Source: Lentzea jiangxiensis
GTDB taxonomy: Bacteria > Actinomycetota > Actinomycetes > Mycobacteriales > Pseudonocardiaceae
DNA: 64,000 nucleotides
Assembly (NCBI RefSeq): GCF_900104175.1
Contig: NZ_FNIX01000003.1
Coordinates: 310,001 to 374,000, forward strand
Direction: 5' to 3'
The translations under genes and the position numbers were made by a program. Below are positions 48,914-57,800 of this stretch, piece after piece. Positions within the stretch are counted from its first letter, which is position 1. Each line of letters begins with the position of its first letter. The notes beneath the pieces were generated by a model. It had not been told where the DNA came from, searched no databases, and saw only the letters and a program-made list of their open reading frames with translations.

Positions 48914-49951
48914 TCACCGCATCGGGTGACGCTCCCGCAGGTAGTTGCCCGGTGTGGTGCCGTACCACCGCCGGAAGGCGTGGATGAAGCTCGCGGCCTC
49001 GGCGAACCCCAGCCGGGTGGCCACCTGGTCGACCGACGCTCCGGTCCCGGTGAGCAGCACGACGGCGCGCTCGGCCCGCACCTCGTCGAGCACGGCCTGG
49101 TAGCTCGTCCCGCACTCGGTCAGCCTGCGGCGCAGCGTGCGCGGGCTGAGGCCGAGCGAGCGGGCCACCACCGGCATGGACTCCCCGAACCGCTCGGACA
49201 GCTCCAGCACCCGCCGGAGCTCCCCCGCGACGCCCGGCCTCCTGCGGCGGCGGGCGGCCAGGTCCTCGCACTGCCGTGCGGACAGCGCGGTGCCCTCCGG
49301 GCTCGCGAGCGGGAGCGCCCGCAGCAGCACCGAGGCGTCCACAACGGACCTGTTGTGGCGCTGGGAGAACAGTGGCCGGACACCGAACACCTCCTCGTGG
49401 TCGCCGGTGTCCGGCGGGGCGGCGTGGGCGAGGTCGACGGACAGGACCGGGACCTCTCCCGCCACCAGCTCGCCGATCACGGTGTGGATCGCGGCGAGGT
49501 CGCGCTCGACGAGGAACGGCGTCACGTCGGCGGGCAGCGCGCCGGGTCCCAGGGAGATCACCAGCCGCTCGCCGTCCAGCACGGCCGTCGGGCAGGTGAA
49601 GGTGAAGCTCAGGTCGAGGTAGCGCAGGGCGACGTCGACCGCGTCCTGCACGGTGGCGGCGCTGAGGAACGCGTGACCGAGCACGCCGAACGTGGTGGCG
49701 TGGTAGTGGCGTCCCGCGGCGACGCCCGCGTGGGGCAGGTGGCCCGCCAGGTTGCGGACGACCGCCAGCTCCTGCTGCGCGCTGATCTCCGCCGCCGGGT
49801 CGGCCAGCTGGGCGGGCGTGAGGTCGCTGCCGGCGAGCAGCGCCTCCCGCGCCAGGCCGTGCTCGGCGCCGAAGCGCAGCAGCAGCGCGACGCTCGTGAT
49901 GCCGCGGGGGAAGTCCCAGTGCCGGACCGCGGGATCGGACAACGTCCTCAT
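48914..49951 (-). CDS. AraC-family regulator (VirS/OruR-like)
   Basis: A 345-aa regulator. The N-terminal 230 residues form an Arabinose_bd-type sensory domain (FPRGITSVALLLRFGAEHGL, YHATTFGVLGHAFLSAATV). The C-terminal AraC double HTH reads MPVVARSLGLSPRTLRRRLT and VDQVATRLGFAEAASFIHAF followed by RRWYGTTPGNYL. ATG 49951 is preferred to a TTG at 49966 that lies inside a palindrome. It diverges from a flavin monooxygenase operon, as virS does from mymA in mycobacteria. Predicted activator of that operon; inducer unknown, perhaps a fatty or terpenoid acid. Confidence 0.87.
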   Translation of the reverse strand: MRTLSDPAVRHWDFPRGITSVALLLRFGAEHGLAREALLAGSDLTPAQLADPAAEISAQQELAVVRNLAGHLPHAGVAAGRHYHATTFGVLGHAFLSAATVQDAVDVALRYLDLSFTFTCPTAVLDGERLVISLGPGALPADVTPFLVERDLAAIHTVIGELVAGEVPVLSVDLAHAAPPDTGDHEEVFGVRPLFSQRHNRSVVDASVLLRALPLASPEGTALSARQCEDLAARRRRRPGVAGELRRVLELSERFGESMPVVARSLGLSPRTLRRRLTECGTSYQAVLDEVRAERAVVLLTGTGASVDQVATRLGFAEAASFIHAFRRWYGTTPGNYLRERHPMR

Positions 49952-49954
49952 GGC

Positions 49955-49971
49955 CGCGATTGTCAATCGCG
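49955..49971. promoter_or_regulatory. palindrome between AraC and monooxygenase genes
   Basis: CGCGATT-GTC-AATCGCG is a perfect 7+3+7 inverted repeat 3 bp upstream of the AraC start and 50 bp before the monooxygenase. Likely the regulator's own site or an autoregulatory operator. Confidence 0.5.
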
Positions 49972-50021
49972 CGGCCGCTGTTGTCCTGGTGCGAACGAGT
50001 GGTCCTCCCTAGTTTCGAGAC

Positions 50022-51449
50022 GTGCGAGTACACCCCGAAGTGATCGTCGTCGGAGCCGGGTTCGGCGGACTGGGCGTCGCGTTGTCGCTGCTCAGAGCGG
50101 GCTTCGAGCGGTTCACCGTGCTGGAGCGCGCCGACGACGTCGGCGGGGTGTGGCGGGACAACACCTATCCCGGCGCCGCGTGCGACGTGCCGTCCTCGCT
50201 CTACTCCTACTCCTTCTCCCCCAACCTCACGTGGCCGCACCGGTACGCGGCGCAGCCCGACATCCTCGCCTACCTCCGCCGCAACGCCGAGGCCGTGCGC
50301 GACCGCATCCGGTTCGGCGCCGACGTCGTCGCGGCGTCGTTCGAGGGCCACCGGTGGCGCGTGGAACTGGCGAGCGGCGAGGTCCTGGAGGCGGACGTCC
50401 TCGTGTCGGCCGTCGGCCAGCTGGGCACGCCGTCGACCCCGGCGCTGCCCGGCCTGGACCGGTTCACGGGTCCCGTCTTCCACAGCGCCCGGTGGCGGCA
50501 CGACGTCGACCTGCGCGGCCGGCGGGTCGCGGTGGTCGGCACGGGTGCCAGCGCGGCGCAGTTCGTGCCGGAGATCCAGCCGCTGGCGGGCCGGCTGACC
50601 GTGTTCCAGCGGACGGCGCCGCACGTGCTGCCCAAACCCGACGCCCCGCGCCACCGCCCGGCCCGCGCTCTGACCTCGCGGGCCGCCAGGGCCGGGGTGT
50701 GGCTCGTCGGCGAGGCGCTGACGGGACTGCTCAACGCGGGACGGTTCTCGCGCGGGATCGTCGCCGCCATCGCCCATGCCCACCTCACCTTCCGGGTGCG
50801 TGACCGGACTGTGCGGGAGCGGCTGCGGCCGCGCACCCCCGCTGGTTGCAAGAGGGTGCTGTTCAGCAACGACTGGTACCGCGCTCTCACCGCGCCGAAC
50901 ACCGAGGTGGTGACCGAGACGATCACCGAGGTCACCACGAGCGGCCTGCGCACCGCCGACGGCCGTGAGCACACCGCGGACGTCCTGATCTGGGGCACCG
51001 GTTTCGAGGTCGCGGGCTTCCGGCTGCCGCTGCGGGTCACCGGCAGGCACGGCCGCGACCTCGCCGACGTGTGGGCCGGGCGGCCGCGGGCCCACCTGGG
51101 CATGACCGTGCCGGGCTTCCCCGGGTTCTTCCTCGTCTACGGCCCGAACACCAACCTCGGCGGCAACTCGGTGCTCACGATGATCGAGGCGCAGTGCCGC
51201 TACGTCGTCTCGGCGGTCCGCCACCTCGCCGAGACCGGCACCGGGCTGGAGGTGCGGCCCGCCGCCGCCGAGGCGTTCGACGAGGAGATGCGCGCCCGGC
51301 TGCGCGACGGCGTCTGGAGCGGCTGCGCGTCGTGGTACCGCTCGGACGACGGGTCGATCACGACGAACTGGCCCGGCGGCACCGGGGAGTACCTGCGCCG
51401 CACGAGGCGACTGCGGCTGGGCGACCACCAGCTGACCGGAGGTGCGTGA
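50022..51449 (+). CDS. flavin monooxygenase, Baeyer-Villiger/MymA type
   Basis: A 475-aa class B flavin monooxygenase. VIVVGAGFGGLGVALSLL is the FAD GxGxxG motif, RRVAVVGTGASAAQFV the NADPH motif, and FTGPVFHSARWRHD is the fingerprint FxGxxxH(T/S)xxW. WRDNTYPGAACDVPSSLYS and a C-terminal GPNTNLGGNS are typical of this family. Starts at GTG 50022. These enzymes insert oxygen next to ketones or oxidise heteroatoms. First gene of an operon with a GMC oxidase and an acetoacetate-decarboxylase-like protein. Confidence 0.88.
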   Translation: MRVHPEVIVVGAGFGGLGVALSLLRAGFERFTVLERADDVGGVWRDNTYPGAACDVPSSLYSYSFSPNLTWPHRYAAQPDILAYLRRNAEAVRDRIRFGADVVAASFEGHRWRVELASGEVLEADVLVSAVGQLGTPSTPALPGLDRFTGPVFHSARWRHDVDLRGRRVAVVGTGASAAQFVPEIQPLAGRLTVFQRTAPHVLPKPDAPRHRPARALTSRAARAGVWLVGEALTGLLNAGRFSRGIVAAIAHAHLTFRVRDRTVRERLRPRTPAGCKRVLFSNDWYRALTAPNTEVVTETITEVTTSGLRTADGREHTADVLIWGTGFEVAGFRLPLRVTGRHGRDLADVWAGRPRAHLGMTVPGFPGFFLVYGPNTNLGGNSVLTMIEAQCRYVVSAVRHLAETGTGLEVRPAAAEAFDEEMRARLRDGVWSGCASWYRSDDGSITTNWPGGTGEYLRRTRRLRLGDHQLTGGA

Positions 51450-51452
51450 ACC

Positions 51453-53105
51453 GTGGACTACGACGTGCTGGTCATCGGGTCCGGGTTCGGCGGCGCCGTG
51501 ACCGCCCTGCGGCTGACCGAGAAGGGCTACCGGGTCGGCGTGCTGGAGGCCGGGCGGAGGTTCGCCGACGACGAGTTCCCGCGCACCTCGTGGCAGCTGC
51601 GCGACTACCTGTTCGCACCGGCGCTCGGGTGCACCGGCATCCAGCGGATCACCCCGCTGCGCGACGTGCTGGTGCTGAGCGGTGCCGGTGTCGGCGGCGG
51701 TTCCCTGGTGTACGCCAACACCCTGTACGAGCCGCCGGAGTCGTTCTTCCGCGACCGGCGCTGGGCCCGCATCACCGACTGGCGGGCCGAGCTCGCACCG
51801 CACTACGACCAGGCGAGCCGGATGCTCGGCGTCGTGGAGAACCCGTGCCGCACCGACGCCGACCGGTTGCTCCGCGAGGTCGCCGGGGAGCTCGGCGTCG
51901 GCACGACGTTCCGCCCCTCGCGGGTCGGTGTCCACTTCGGTCGTGACGGCGAGGACCCGTTCTTCGGCGGCGCCGGGCCACGCCGCAACGGCTGCATCTC
52001 GTGCGGTTCGTGCATGACGGGCTGCCGCCACGGCGCGAAGAACACGTTGCCGAAGAACTACCTCCACCTGGCCGAGCAGGCCGGTGCCCGGGTCTGGCCG
52101 CTGACCACCGTCGTCGACGTCCGTCCCCGCCCCGGTGGTGGTCACGAGGTGCACACCCGGCGCACCGGCGGACGGGCGAAACGCGTGTTCACCGCCTCCC
52201 AGGTCGTGTTCGCGGCGGCGTCGCTCGGCACCCAGCGGCTGCTGCACGGCATCCGCGACCGGGGCGGCTTGCCCGGTCTGTCGCCGAGGCTGGGCACGTT
52301 GTGCCGCACGAACTCCGAGGCGGTCGTCGCCGTGCGGGTGCCCGGCGGCGGCATCGACAACACGCACGGCCTCGCGATCACGTCGTCGATCCACCCGGAC
52401 GCCGACACGCACGTCGAGACCGTCCGGTACGGCCGCGGCAGCAACCTGATGGGACTGCTGATGACCACCCTCGTCGACGGCGGCCCGTCCCGGTTCCGCC
52501 GGGGCCTCGCCCAGCTCCTCGCCGAACGCCGCACAGCGCTGAAGACGCACACGCCGCGCCGGTGGTCGGAGGAGACGATCGCGCTGCTCGTCATGCAGAG
52601 CCTCGACAACTCCCTCACGACCTGCACGCGGCGCGGCCGCCTGACCACCCGGCAGGGCGAGGGGGCGCCGAACCCGTCGTGGATCCCGGCGGGCCACGAG
52701 GTGGCGCGCCGGCTCGCGGCCCGCGCGGGCGGCGTCGCCAGGGGCGCGTGGAACGACCTGGTGGACGTCCCGCTGACCGGTCACCTCATCGGCGGCTGCG
52801 TGATCGGCGACTCCCCCGAGACCGGCGTCGTCGACCCGTACCACCGCGTCCACGGCCACCCCGGACTGCACGTCGTGGACGGCTCGGCGATCCCGGCCAA
52901 CCTCGGCGTCAACCCGGCGCTCACCATCACCGCGCTGGCCGAGCGCGCGATGTCGTTGTGGCCCAACAAGGGCGAGCCGGACCCCCGGCCGCCGCTGGGC
53001 GCGGCCTACGCGCGGGTGGGGGCGGTGCGGCCGCGCCGGCCCGCGGTCCCGGCGGACGCGCCCGCGGCCCTGCGGCCCACCGGGGAGGCGAGCGATGTCC
53101 GCTGA
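51453..53105 (+). CDS. GMC oxidoreductase, cholesterol-oxidase-like (ChoD type)
   Basis: A 550-aa FAD oxidoreductase starting at GTG 51453, 3 bp after the monooxygenase stop. VLVIGSGFGGAVTALRL is the dinucleotide motif, LSGAGVGGGSLVYANTLY the second FAD contact, and CISCGSCMTGCRHGAKNTLP is a cysteine-rich segment characteristic of the ChoD-like branch. The C-terminal HLIGGCVIGDSPETGVVD and NPALTITALAERAM complete the GMC fold. No signal peptide. Sterol or another lipid alcohol is the plausible substrate, unproved. The stop overlaps the next gene by 11 bp. Confidence 0.85.
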   Translation: MDYDVLVIGSGFGGAVTALRLTEKGYRVGVLEAGRRFADDEFPRTSWQLRDYLFAPALGCTGIQRITPLRDVLVLSGAGVGGGSLVYANTLYEPPESFFRDRRWARITDWRAELAPHYDQASRMLGVVENPCRTDADRLLREVAGELGVGTTFRPSRVGVHFGRDGEDPFFGGAGPRRNGCISCGSCMTGCRHGAKNTLPKNYLHLAEQAGARVWPLTTVVDVRPRPGGGHEVHTRRTGGRAKRVFTASQVVFAAASLGTQRLLHGIRDRGGLPGLSPRLGTLCRTNSEAVVAVRVPGGGIDNTHGLAITSSIHPDADTHVETVRYGRGSNLMGLLMTTLVDGGPSRFRRGLAQLLAERRTALKTHTPRRWSEETIALLVMQSLDNSLTTCTRRGRLTTRQGEGAPNPSWIPAGHEVARRLAARAGGVARGAWNDLVDVPLTGHLIGGCVIGDSPETGVVDPYHRVHGHPGLHVVDGSAIPANLGVNPALTITALAERAMSLWPNKGEPDPRPPLGAAYARVGAVRPRRPAVPADAPAALRPTGEASDVR

Positions 53106-53784
53106 GCACGGCACGACACCGCCGGGCGAACCACGTCCCGGCCCGCGGAACGAGCCGGGCTCCGCCCCCGGCAGAACGGATCGGTCGACCCCCGGGGACT
53201 TCCCCCCGGCACCGTGGGACCTGTGCGGCCAAGGCTGGCTCACGGTGTGGACGGCACCACGCTCGGCGGTTCCCCCGTCGCCGCCGGGCGTGGTGCCCCT
53301 GACCCTGTTCGGCCGCGTGCTGGTGGTGACGGCCTTCGTCGACTACCGCCCACCCGGTCTGCTCTCCTACCACGAGCTGCTGGCCGCGGTGGTCGTGCGC
53401 AGGGGGGTCAGCCCGGGACTGTCCATCACCCACATCTGGGTGGACGACGAGACGTCCCGGCGCGGTGCCCGGGAGATGTGGGCGATCCCCAAGCAGCAGG
53501 CGGACTTCACGTTCGACGCGGGCCACCTCACCGCCCGCACCCACGCCACCGCCGTGGAAGCACCGCTCCACGCGCCCGGTCTCCCCGCGCGGATCACGAC
53601 GTCGGTGTGGCAGGCGAGCAACGGCACCGCCCACCGCACCGCGCTGCGCACCTCCGCCCGCGTCCGCCCGACCAGGTTGCGCTGGCACCTCCCCGAGACC
53701 GGCGGGATCGGCTGGCTCACCGCCGCCAGGCCGCGCCTGCACCTCGCCGTCACGAACCTGCGCATGCGGTTCGGCGAACCCTGA
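53095..53784 (+). CDS. acetoacetate-decarboxylase-like protein
   Basis: A 229-aa protein. After a proline-rich, probably disordered N-terminus (about 40 residues) the ADC-fold body shows VDYRPPGLLSYHELLAAVVV, SITHIWVDDETSRRGAREMW and AIPKQQADF with Lys133 at the position expected for the Schiff-base lysine. It may decarboxylate a beta-keto acid or act as an aldolase/dehydratase-like member. Coupled to the GMC oxidase by an 11-bp overlap, so a role on the same substrate is likely. Confidence 0.78.
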   Translation: MSAEHGTTPPGEPRPGPRNEPGSAPGRTDRSTPGDFPPAPWDLCGQGWLTVWTAPRSAVPPSPPGVVPLTLFGRVLVVTAFVDYRPPGLLSYHELLAAVVVRRGVSPGLSITHIWVDDETSRRGAREMWAIPKQQADFTFDAGHLTARTHATAVEAPLHAPGLPARITTSVWQASNGTAHRTALRTSARVRPTRLRWHLPETGGIGWLTAARPRLHLAVTNLRMRFGEP

Positions 53785-53837
53785 CGTCGCGGCGCCACCA
53801 GCGCCGCGGTTCCACCCCATCTCACGAGGAGCGGAAG

Positions 53838-54734
53838 ATGCGAGTTCTCGCGATGACGCTTGCCCTGGTGGCCTCGGTCGTGGCCGTCCCGACCGCGTTA
53901 GCCGCGCCGCCGGACTACGGGCTCCCCGGCTCGTACCCGGTGGCGTACAGCGATGTCACCGCCGTGGCGGGCGGCCGGTCCGTACCCGCCCGAGTTCACT
54001 ACCCCGCCACCGCCGCCGGCGCGAACCAACCGGTCGCGGCGGGACGGTTCCCCGCGATCGCGTTCGGCCACGGCTTCTTCCAGGCCACCTCCAAGTACAC
54101 GAGCACCAGCAACCACCTCGCGTCGTGGGGCTTCGTCGTGGTGGTGCCGACCACCCAGGGCGGGTTGAGCCCGAGCCACAGCGCGTTCGCCGACGACCTC
54201 AACACCGGCCTGACCTGGCTCGTCGCCCAGGACACCACCAGCGGGTCGCGGTTCCGCGACCACATCAGCACCGCGGCGCTGGGCGTGTCCGGGCACTCGA
54301 TGGGCGGAGGGGCCGCCGTCCTCGCGGCCGCCCGCAACCCGAAGGTCAGTGCCGTCTCCACCTACGCCGCCGCCGAGACGACCCCGTCGGCCAAGGCCGC
54401 CGCGGCGACCCTGGCGGCACCGGCCCAGTTCCTCGCGGGGTCGCAGGACACCATCACGCCGGTCGCGGACCACCAGCGGCCGATGTTCGCCGCCAAGCCG
54501 CCGTCGAAGCAGCTGCGCACCATCACCGGTGGGTTCCACTGCGGGTTCATGGACTCCTCTGGCTTGTTCTGCGACAACGGTTCCATCACCCGCGCCGCCC
54601 AGCTCACCGCCGCGAAGCGGGTCATGACGTCGTGGTTCCGCCACTACCTCGCCCACGACGCCTCGGCGCGCGACTTCGTGTGGGGCCAGCCCGCCCGCAC
54701 CGACGCCGCCGTCGTCTTCGAGGGCACCGAGTAG
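53838..54734 (+). CDS. secreted PETase/cutinase-like alpha/beta hydrolase
   Basis: A 298-aa exported hydrolase. ATG 53838 follows GAGGAGCGGAAG and opens a signal peptide (MRVLAMTLALVASVVAVPTA). FPAIAFGHGFFQATSKYTS holds the oxyanion loop, SGHSMGGGAAVLAA contains Ser154, AGSQDTITPVADHQ the acid and GGFHCGFMD the histidine; Cys pairs in HCGF and LFCDNGS may form a disulfide. This is the dienelactone-hydrolase/PET-hydrolase-like family of secreted esterases. It follows the oxidase operon by 53 bp with its own ribosome site. Confidence 0.85.
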   Translation: MRVLAMTLALVASVVAVPTALAAPPDYGLPGSYPVAYSDVTAVAGGRSVPARVHYPATAAGANQPVAAGRFPAIAFGHGFFQATSKYTSTSNHLASWGFVVVVPTTQGGLSPSHSAFADDLNTGLTWLVAQDTTSGSRFRDHISTAALGVSGHSMGGGAAVLAAARNPKVSAVSTYAAAETTPSAKAAAATLAAPAQFLAGSQDTITPVADHQRPMFAAKPPSKQLRTITGGFHCGFMDSSGLFCDNGSITRAAQLTAAKRVMTSWFRHYLAHDASARDFVWGQPARTDAAVVFEGTE

Positions 54735-54817
54735 CACCGTTCACCACCCGGTGGTGAGCGGTGGCGTGACGAACGCCGCTCACCACTGGTCATGCAACCG
54801 CCGCGAATCCCGTGCAC

Positions 54818-54827
54818 CCTGTACAGG
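54818..54827. promoter_or_regulatory. palindrome before the hybrid kinase gene
   Basis: CCTGTACAGG, a perfect 10-bp palindrome 34 bp upstream of the start of the hybrid kinase; short, so tentative. Confidence 0.3.
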
Positions 54828-54861
54828 TCAACACTGTCGAGTCCGGTGGAGGGGACGGTCG

Positions 54862-57800
54862 GTGACGAGCTCTGACGGCATCGGGCACAGACAGGACGAG
54901 CCCGGACTCGCCGACGTGTTCGCCGGAAGCGGGGAGATCGGCCGCGACCTGGCCGCGGTGGACTGGGCCGCGACCCCGCTCGGGCCGCCGGCCGGCTGGC
55001 CGCAGAGCCTGCAGACGGCCGTGAGCATCCTGCTGTCGTCCCGGTTCTCCATGTGGATGGCGTGGGGACCGGAGCTGACGTTCTTCTGCAACAACGCCTA
55101 CCGGCTCAACACGCTGGGCCGCAAGTACCCGTGGGCCCTCGGCCGGCCGGCGGCGGAGGTGTGGGCGGAGATCTGGGGCGACATCGGCCCGAGGGTGGAC
55201 AGCGTGCTCACCACCGGCAGGGCCACCTGGGACGAGGCGCTGCTGCTGTTCCTGGAGCGCTCCGGCTATCCCGAGGAGTCGTACCACACCTTTTCCTACA
55301 GCCCCCTGCGCGACGAGAGCGGCGCGGTGGCGGGGATGCTGTGCGTCGTCAGCGAGGAGACCGAACGCGTCATCGGCGAGCGCCGGATGGCGACCCTGCG
55401 GGACCTCGGCTCCAACCCCAGCGTCGCCCGCGACGAGCGGGAGGTGCTGGCGTCCGCCTGCGACCAGCTCGACCGCAACCGGTACGACCTGCCGTTCACC
55501 CTGACCTACCTCTTCGACGACGGCCACGCGCGGCTGGCCGGGTCCACCGGGGTCAAGCCGGAGCACCCCGCGGCGCCCGCCGTCCTCCGCGACGGGGAAC
55601 CGGTGTGGCCGGTGGGAGCCGCCCGGCGCGGCGAGTCCACCGTGGTCGAACTGGGCGCGGCGGCCGATCTCCCCACCGGGCCGTGGCCGAGGCCGCCCGC
55701 CCAGGCGCTGGTCGCCCCTCTGCAACGTCCCGGCGGCACACCGCACGGGTTCCTGGTCGCGGGCCTGAACCGGCACCGCCCGCTCGACGACGGCTACCGA
55801 GGCTTCGTGGAGCTGGTCGCCGGACACCTCGCCGCCGGTGTCGCCGGTGCGAGGGACTTCCGCGCCCAGCAACGCCGTGCCGAGGAGCTCGCCGAGCTCG
55901 ACCGCGCGAAGACCGCGTTCTTCTCCAACATCAGCCACGAGTTCCGCACGCCCCTGACGCTCATCATGGGCCCGGTGCAGGAACTGCGCGACCGGCTGCC
56001 CCCGCAGGACCCGCAGGCGGCCGGAGAGCTGGAGGTCATTCACCGCAACGGGTTGCGGCTCGGCAAGCTGGTCAACACCCTGCTCGACTTCTCCCGCCTC
56101 GAGGCGGGCCGCATGCAGGCGAGCTTCCAGCCGGTCGACCTCCCGGCGGTGACCGCCGAGCTGGCGAGCGTATTCCGCTCGGCCGTCGAGAAGGCGGGGC
56201 TGGCGTTCGAGATCGACTGCGCCGCGCTGCCCGCACCGGTGTACGTCGACCTCGCCCTGTGGGAGAAGGTCGTCCTCAACCTGCTGAGCAACGCGCTCAA
56301 GTTCACCGTGGACGGCGCCGTCGGCGTCTCCGTGCGGGCCGGCGCGGGCGGGGCGGTCGTGACGGTCAGCGACACCGGGGTCGGGGTGCCCGAGCACGAG
56401 ATGCCCCGGCTGTTCGAGCGCTTCCACCGCATCGAGCACTCCTGGTCGCGGTCCAGGGAGGGCAGCGGCATCGGTCTCGCGCTCGTGCAGGAGCTCGTCG
56501 GCCTGCACGGCGGCACCATCCGCGCCGAGAGCACGGAGGGTGTGGGCACCCGCTTCACGATCGAGCTGCCGTTCGGCGCGGACCACCTGCCCGCGGACGC
56601 GATCTCCCGGGAGCCGGTGCCGCCGGCGGACACCGGCATCGCGGCGCCGTACGTGCAGGAGGCCCTGCGCTGGCTGCCCGACCCCGGCCAGACCCCCGAC
56701 GAGCTGCCGCGCAGCACCTCCGCGGGTGCCGCGCCGGAGGTGCTCGCCACCGTCCTGGTCGCCGACGACAACGCGGACATGCGGGGGTACCTGACCCGGC
56801 TGCTGCTGAGGGCGGGCTACGAGGTGCGCACGGTCAACGACGGTGTGGCGGCGCTGGAGGCCGTGCGCGCCCAGCCGCCGGACCTCGTCGTGAGCGACGT
56901 GATGATGCCGCGCATGGACGGCCTGTCGCTGGTCTCCGCCCTGCGCGCCGATCCGCGCACGATGGCCGTGCCGGTGCTGCTGCTGTCGGCGCGCGCCGGG
57001 CAGGAGGCGTCCGGCGAGGGACTGCGGGCCGGCGCGGACGACTACCTGGTCAAGCCGTTCGCCGCGGCCGACCTGCTGGCCCGCGTGCGGGCGAACGTGG
57101 ACCTGGCCCGGCTGCGCGGGCGGCACGCCCGCTGGCGCGACGCCCTGATCGACTCGTTGCAGGAGGCCTTCTTCGTCTGCGACGACCAGGGCACGGTGGT
57201 CGAGATCAACACCGCGTTCACCGAGATCCTCGGCTACGGGCCCGAAGGCCTGCCCTACCCCGTGCCGCACCCGTGGTGGCCCGACGCGCGGACCGATCCC
57301 GAAGAGTGCAAGCAGTTCACCGACGCCTTCGAGGCGCGGTCCGGACGTGACCGGCACGGCCTCACCGTCCCGGTCACCCACCGGGACGGCCGGCGGCTGT
57401 GGATCAACGCCATGATGAACCCCGCCCGCGACCCGGACAGCGGCCGGACGATGACGGTGGGGACGTTCCGCGACGTCACCGCCGAGCACCACGCCCGCCG
57501 GCGCGAGATCGCGCTCGCCGAGATGAACATGCGGCTGTCCCGCGCGACCAGCGCCGCCGACGCCCTCACCGCCGCGCTGGAGCAGATGGAGAGGCTCTGG
57601 CGGGCCGAGCACGTGCTGGCCGTCGTCTTCCACCGGCACTCCGCGCCCCAGGTCAGCGGCGCCACCTCCCGCCTGGCCTGGGAGGAGCTGCCGGAGGACC
57701 GGCGCGCGGCGCTCACCGCGCTGAGCCGCAACGGCGCGCTGATCCCCGTGTTGCTGGACGACGGGGCCACCGCTGTCACCGTCGAGCATCCCGACGGCCC

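Noticed and set aside
48384..53243. A 1619-codon open reverse frame across the AraC, monooxygenase and GMC genes
   Set aside because: Its middle is low-complexity Arg/Gly/Ala sequence antisense to three well-supported genes; only its last 141 codons (DUF6292) are real. Long open antisense frames are expected at this GC content.
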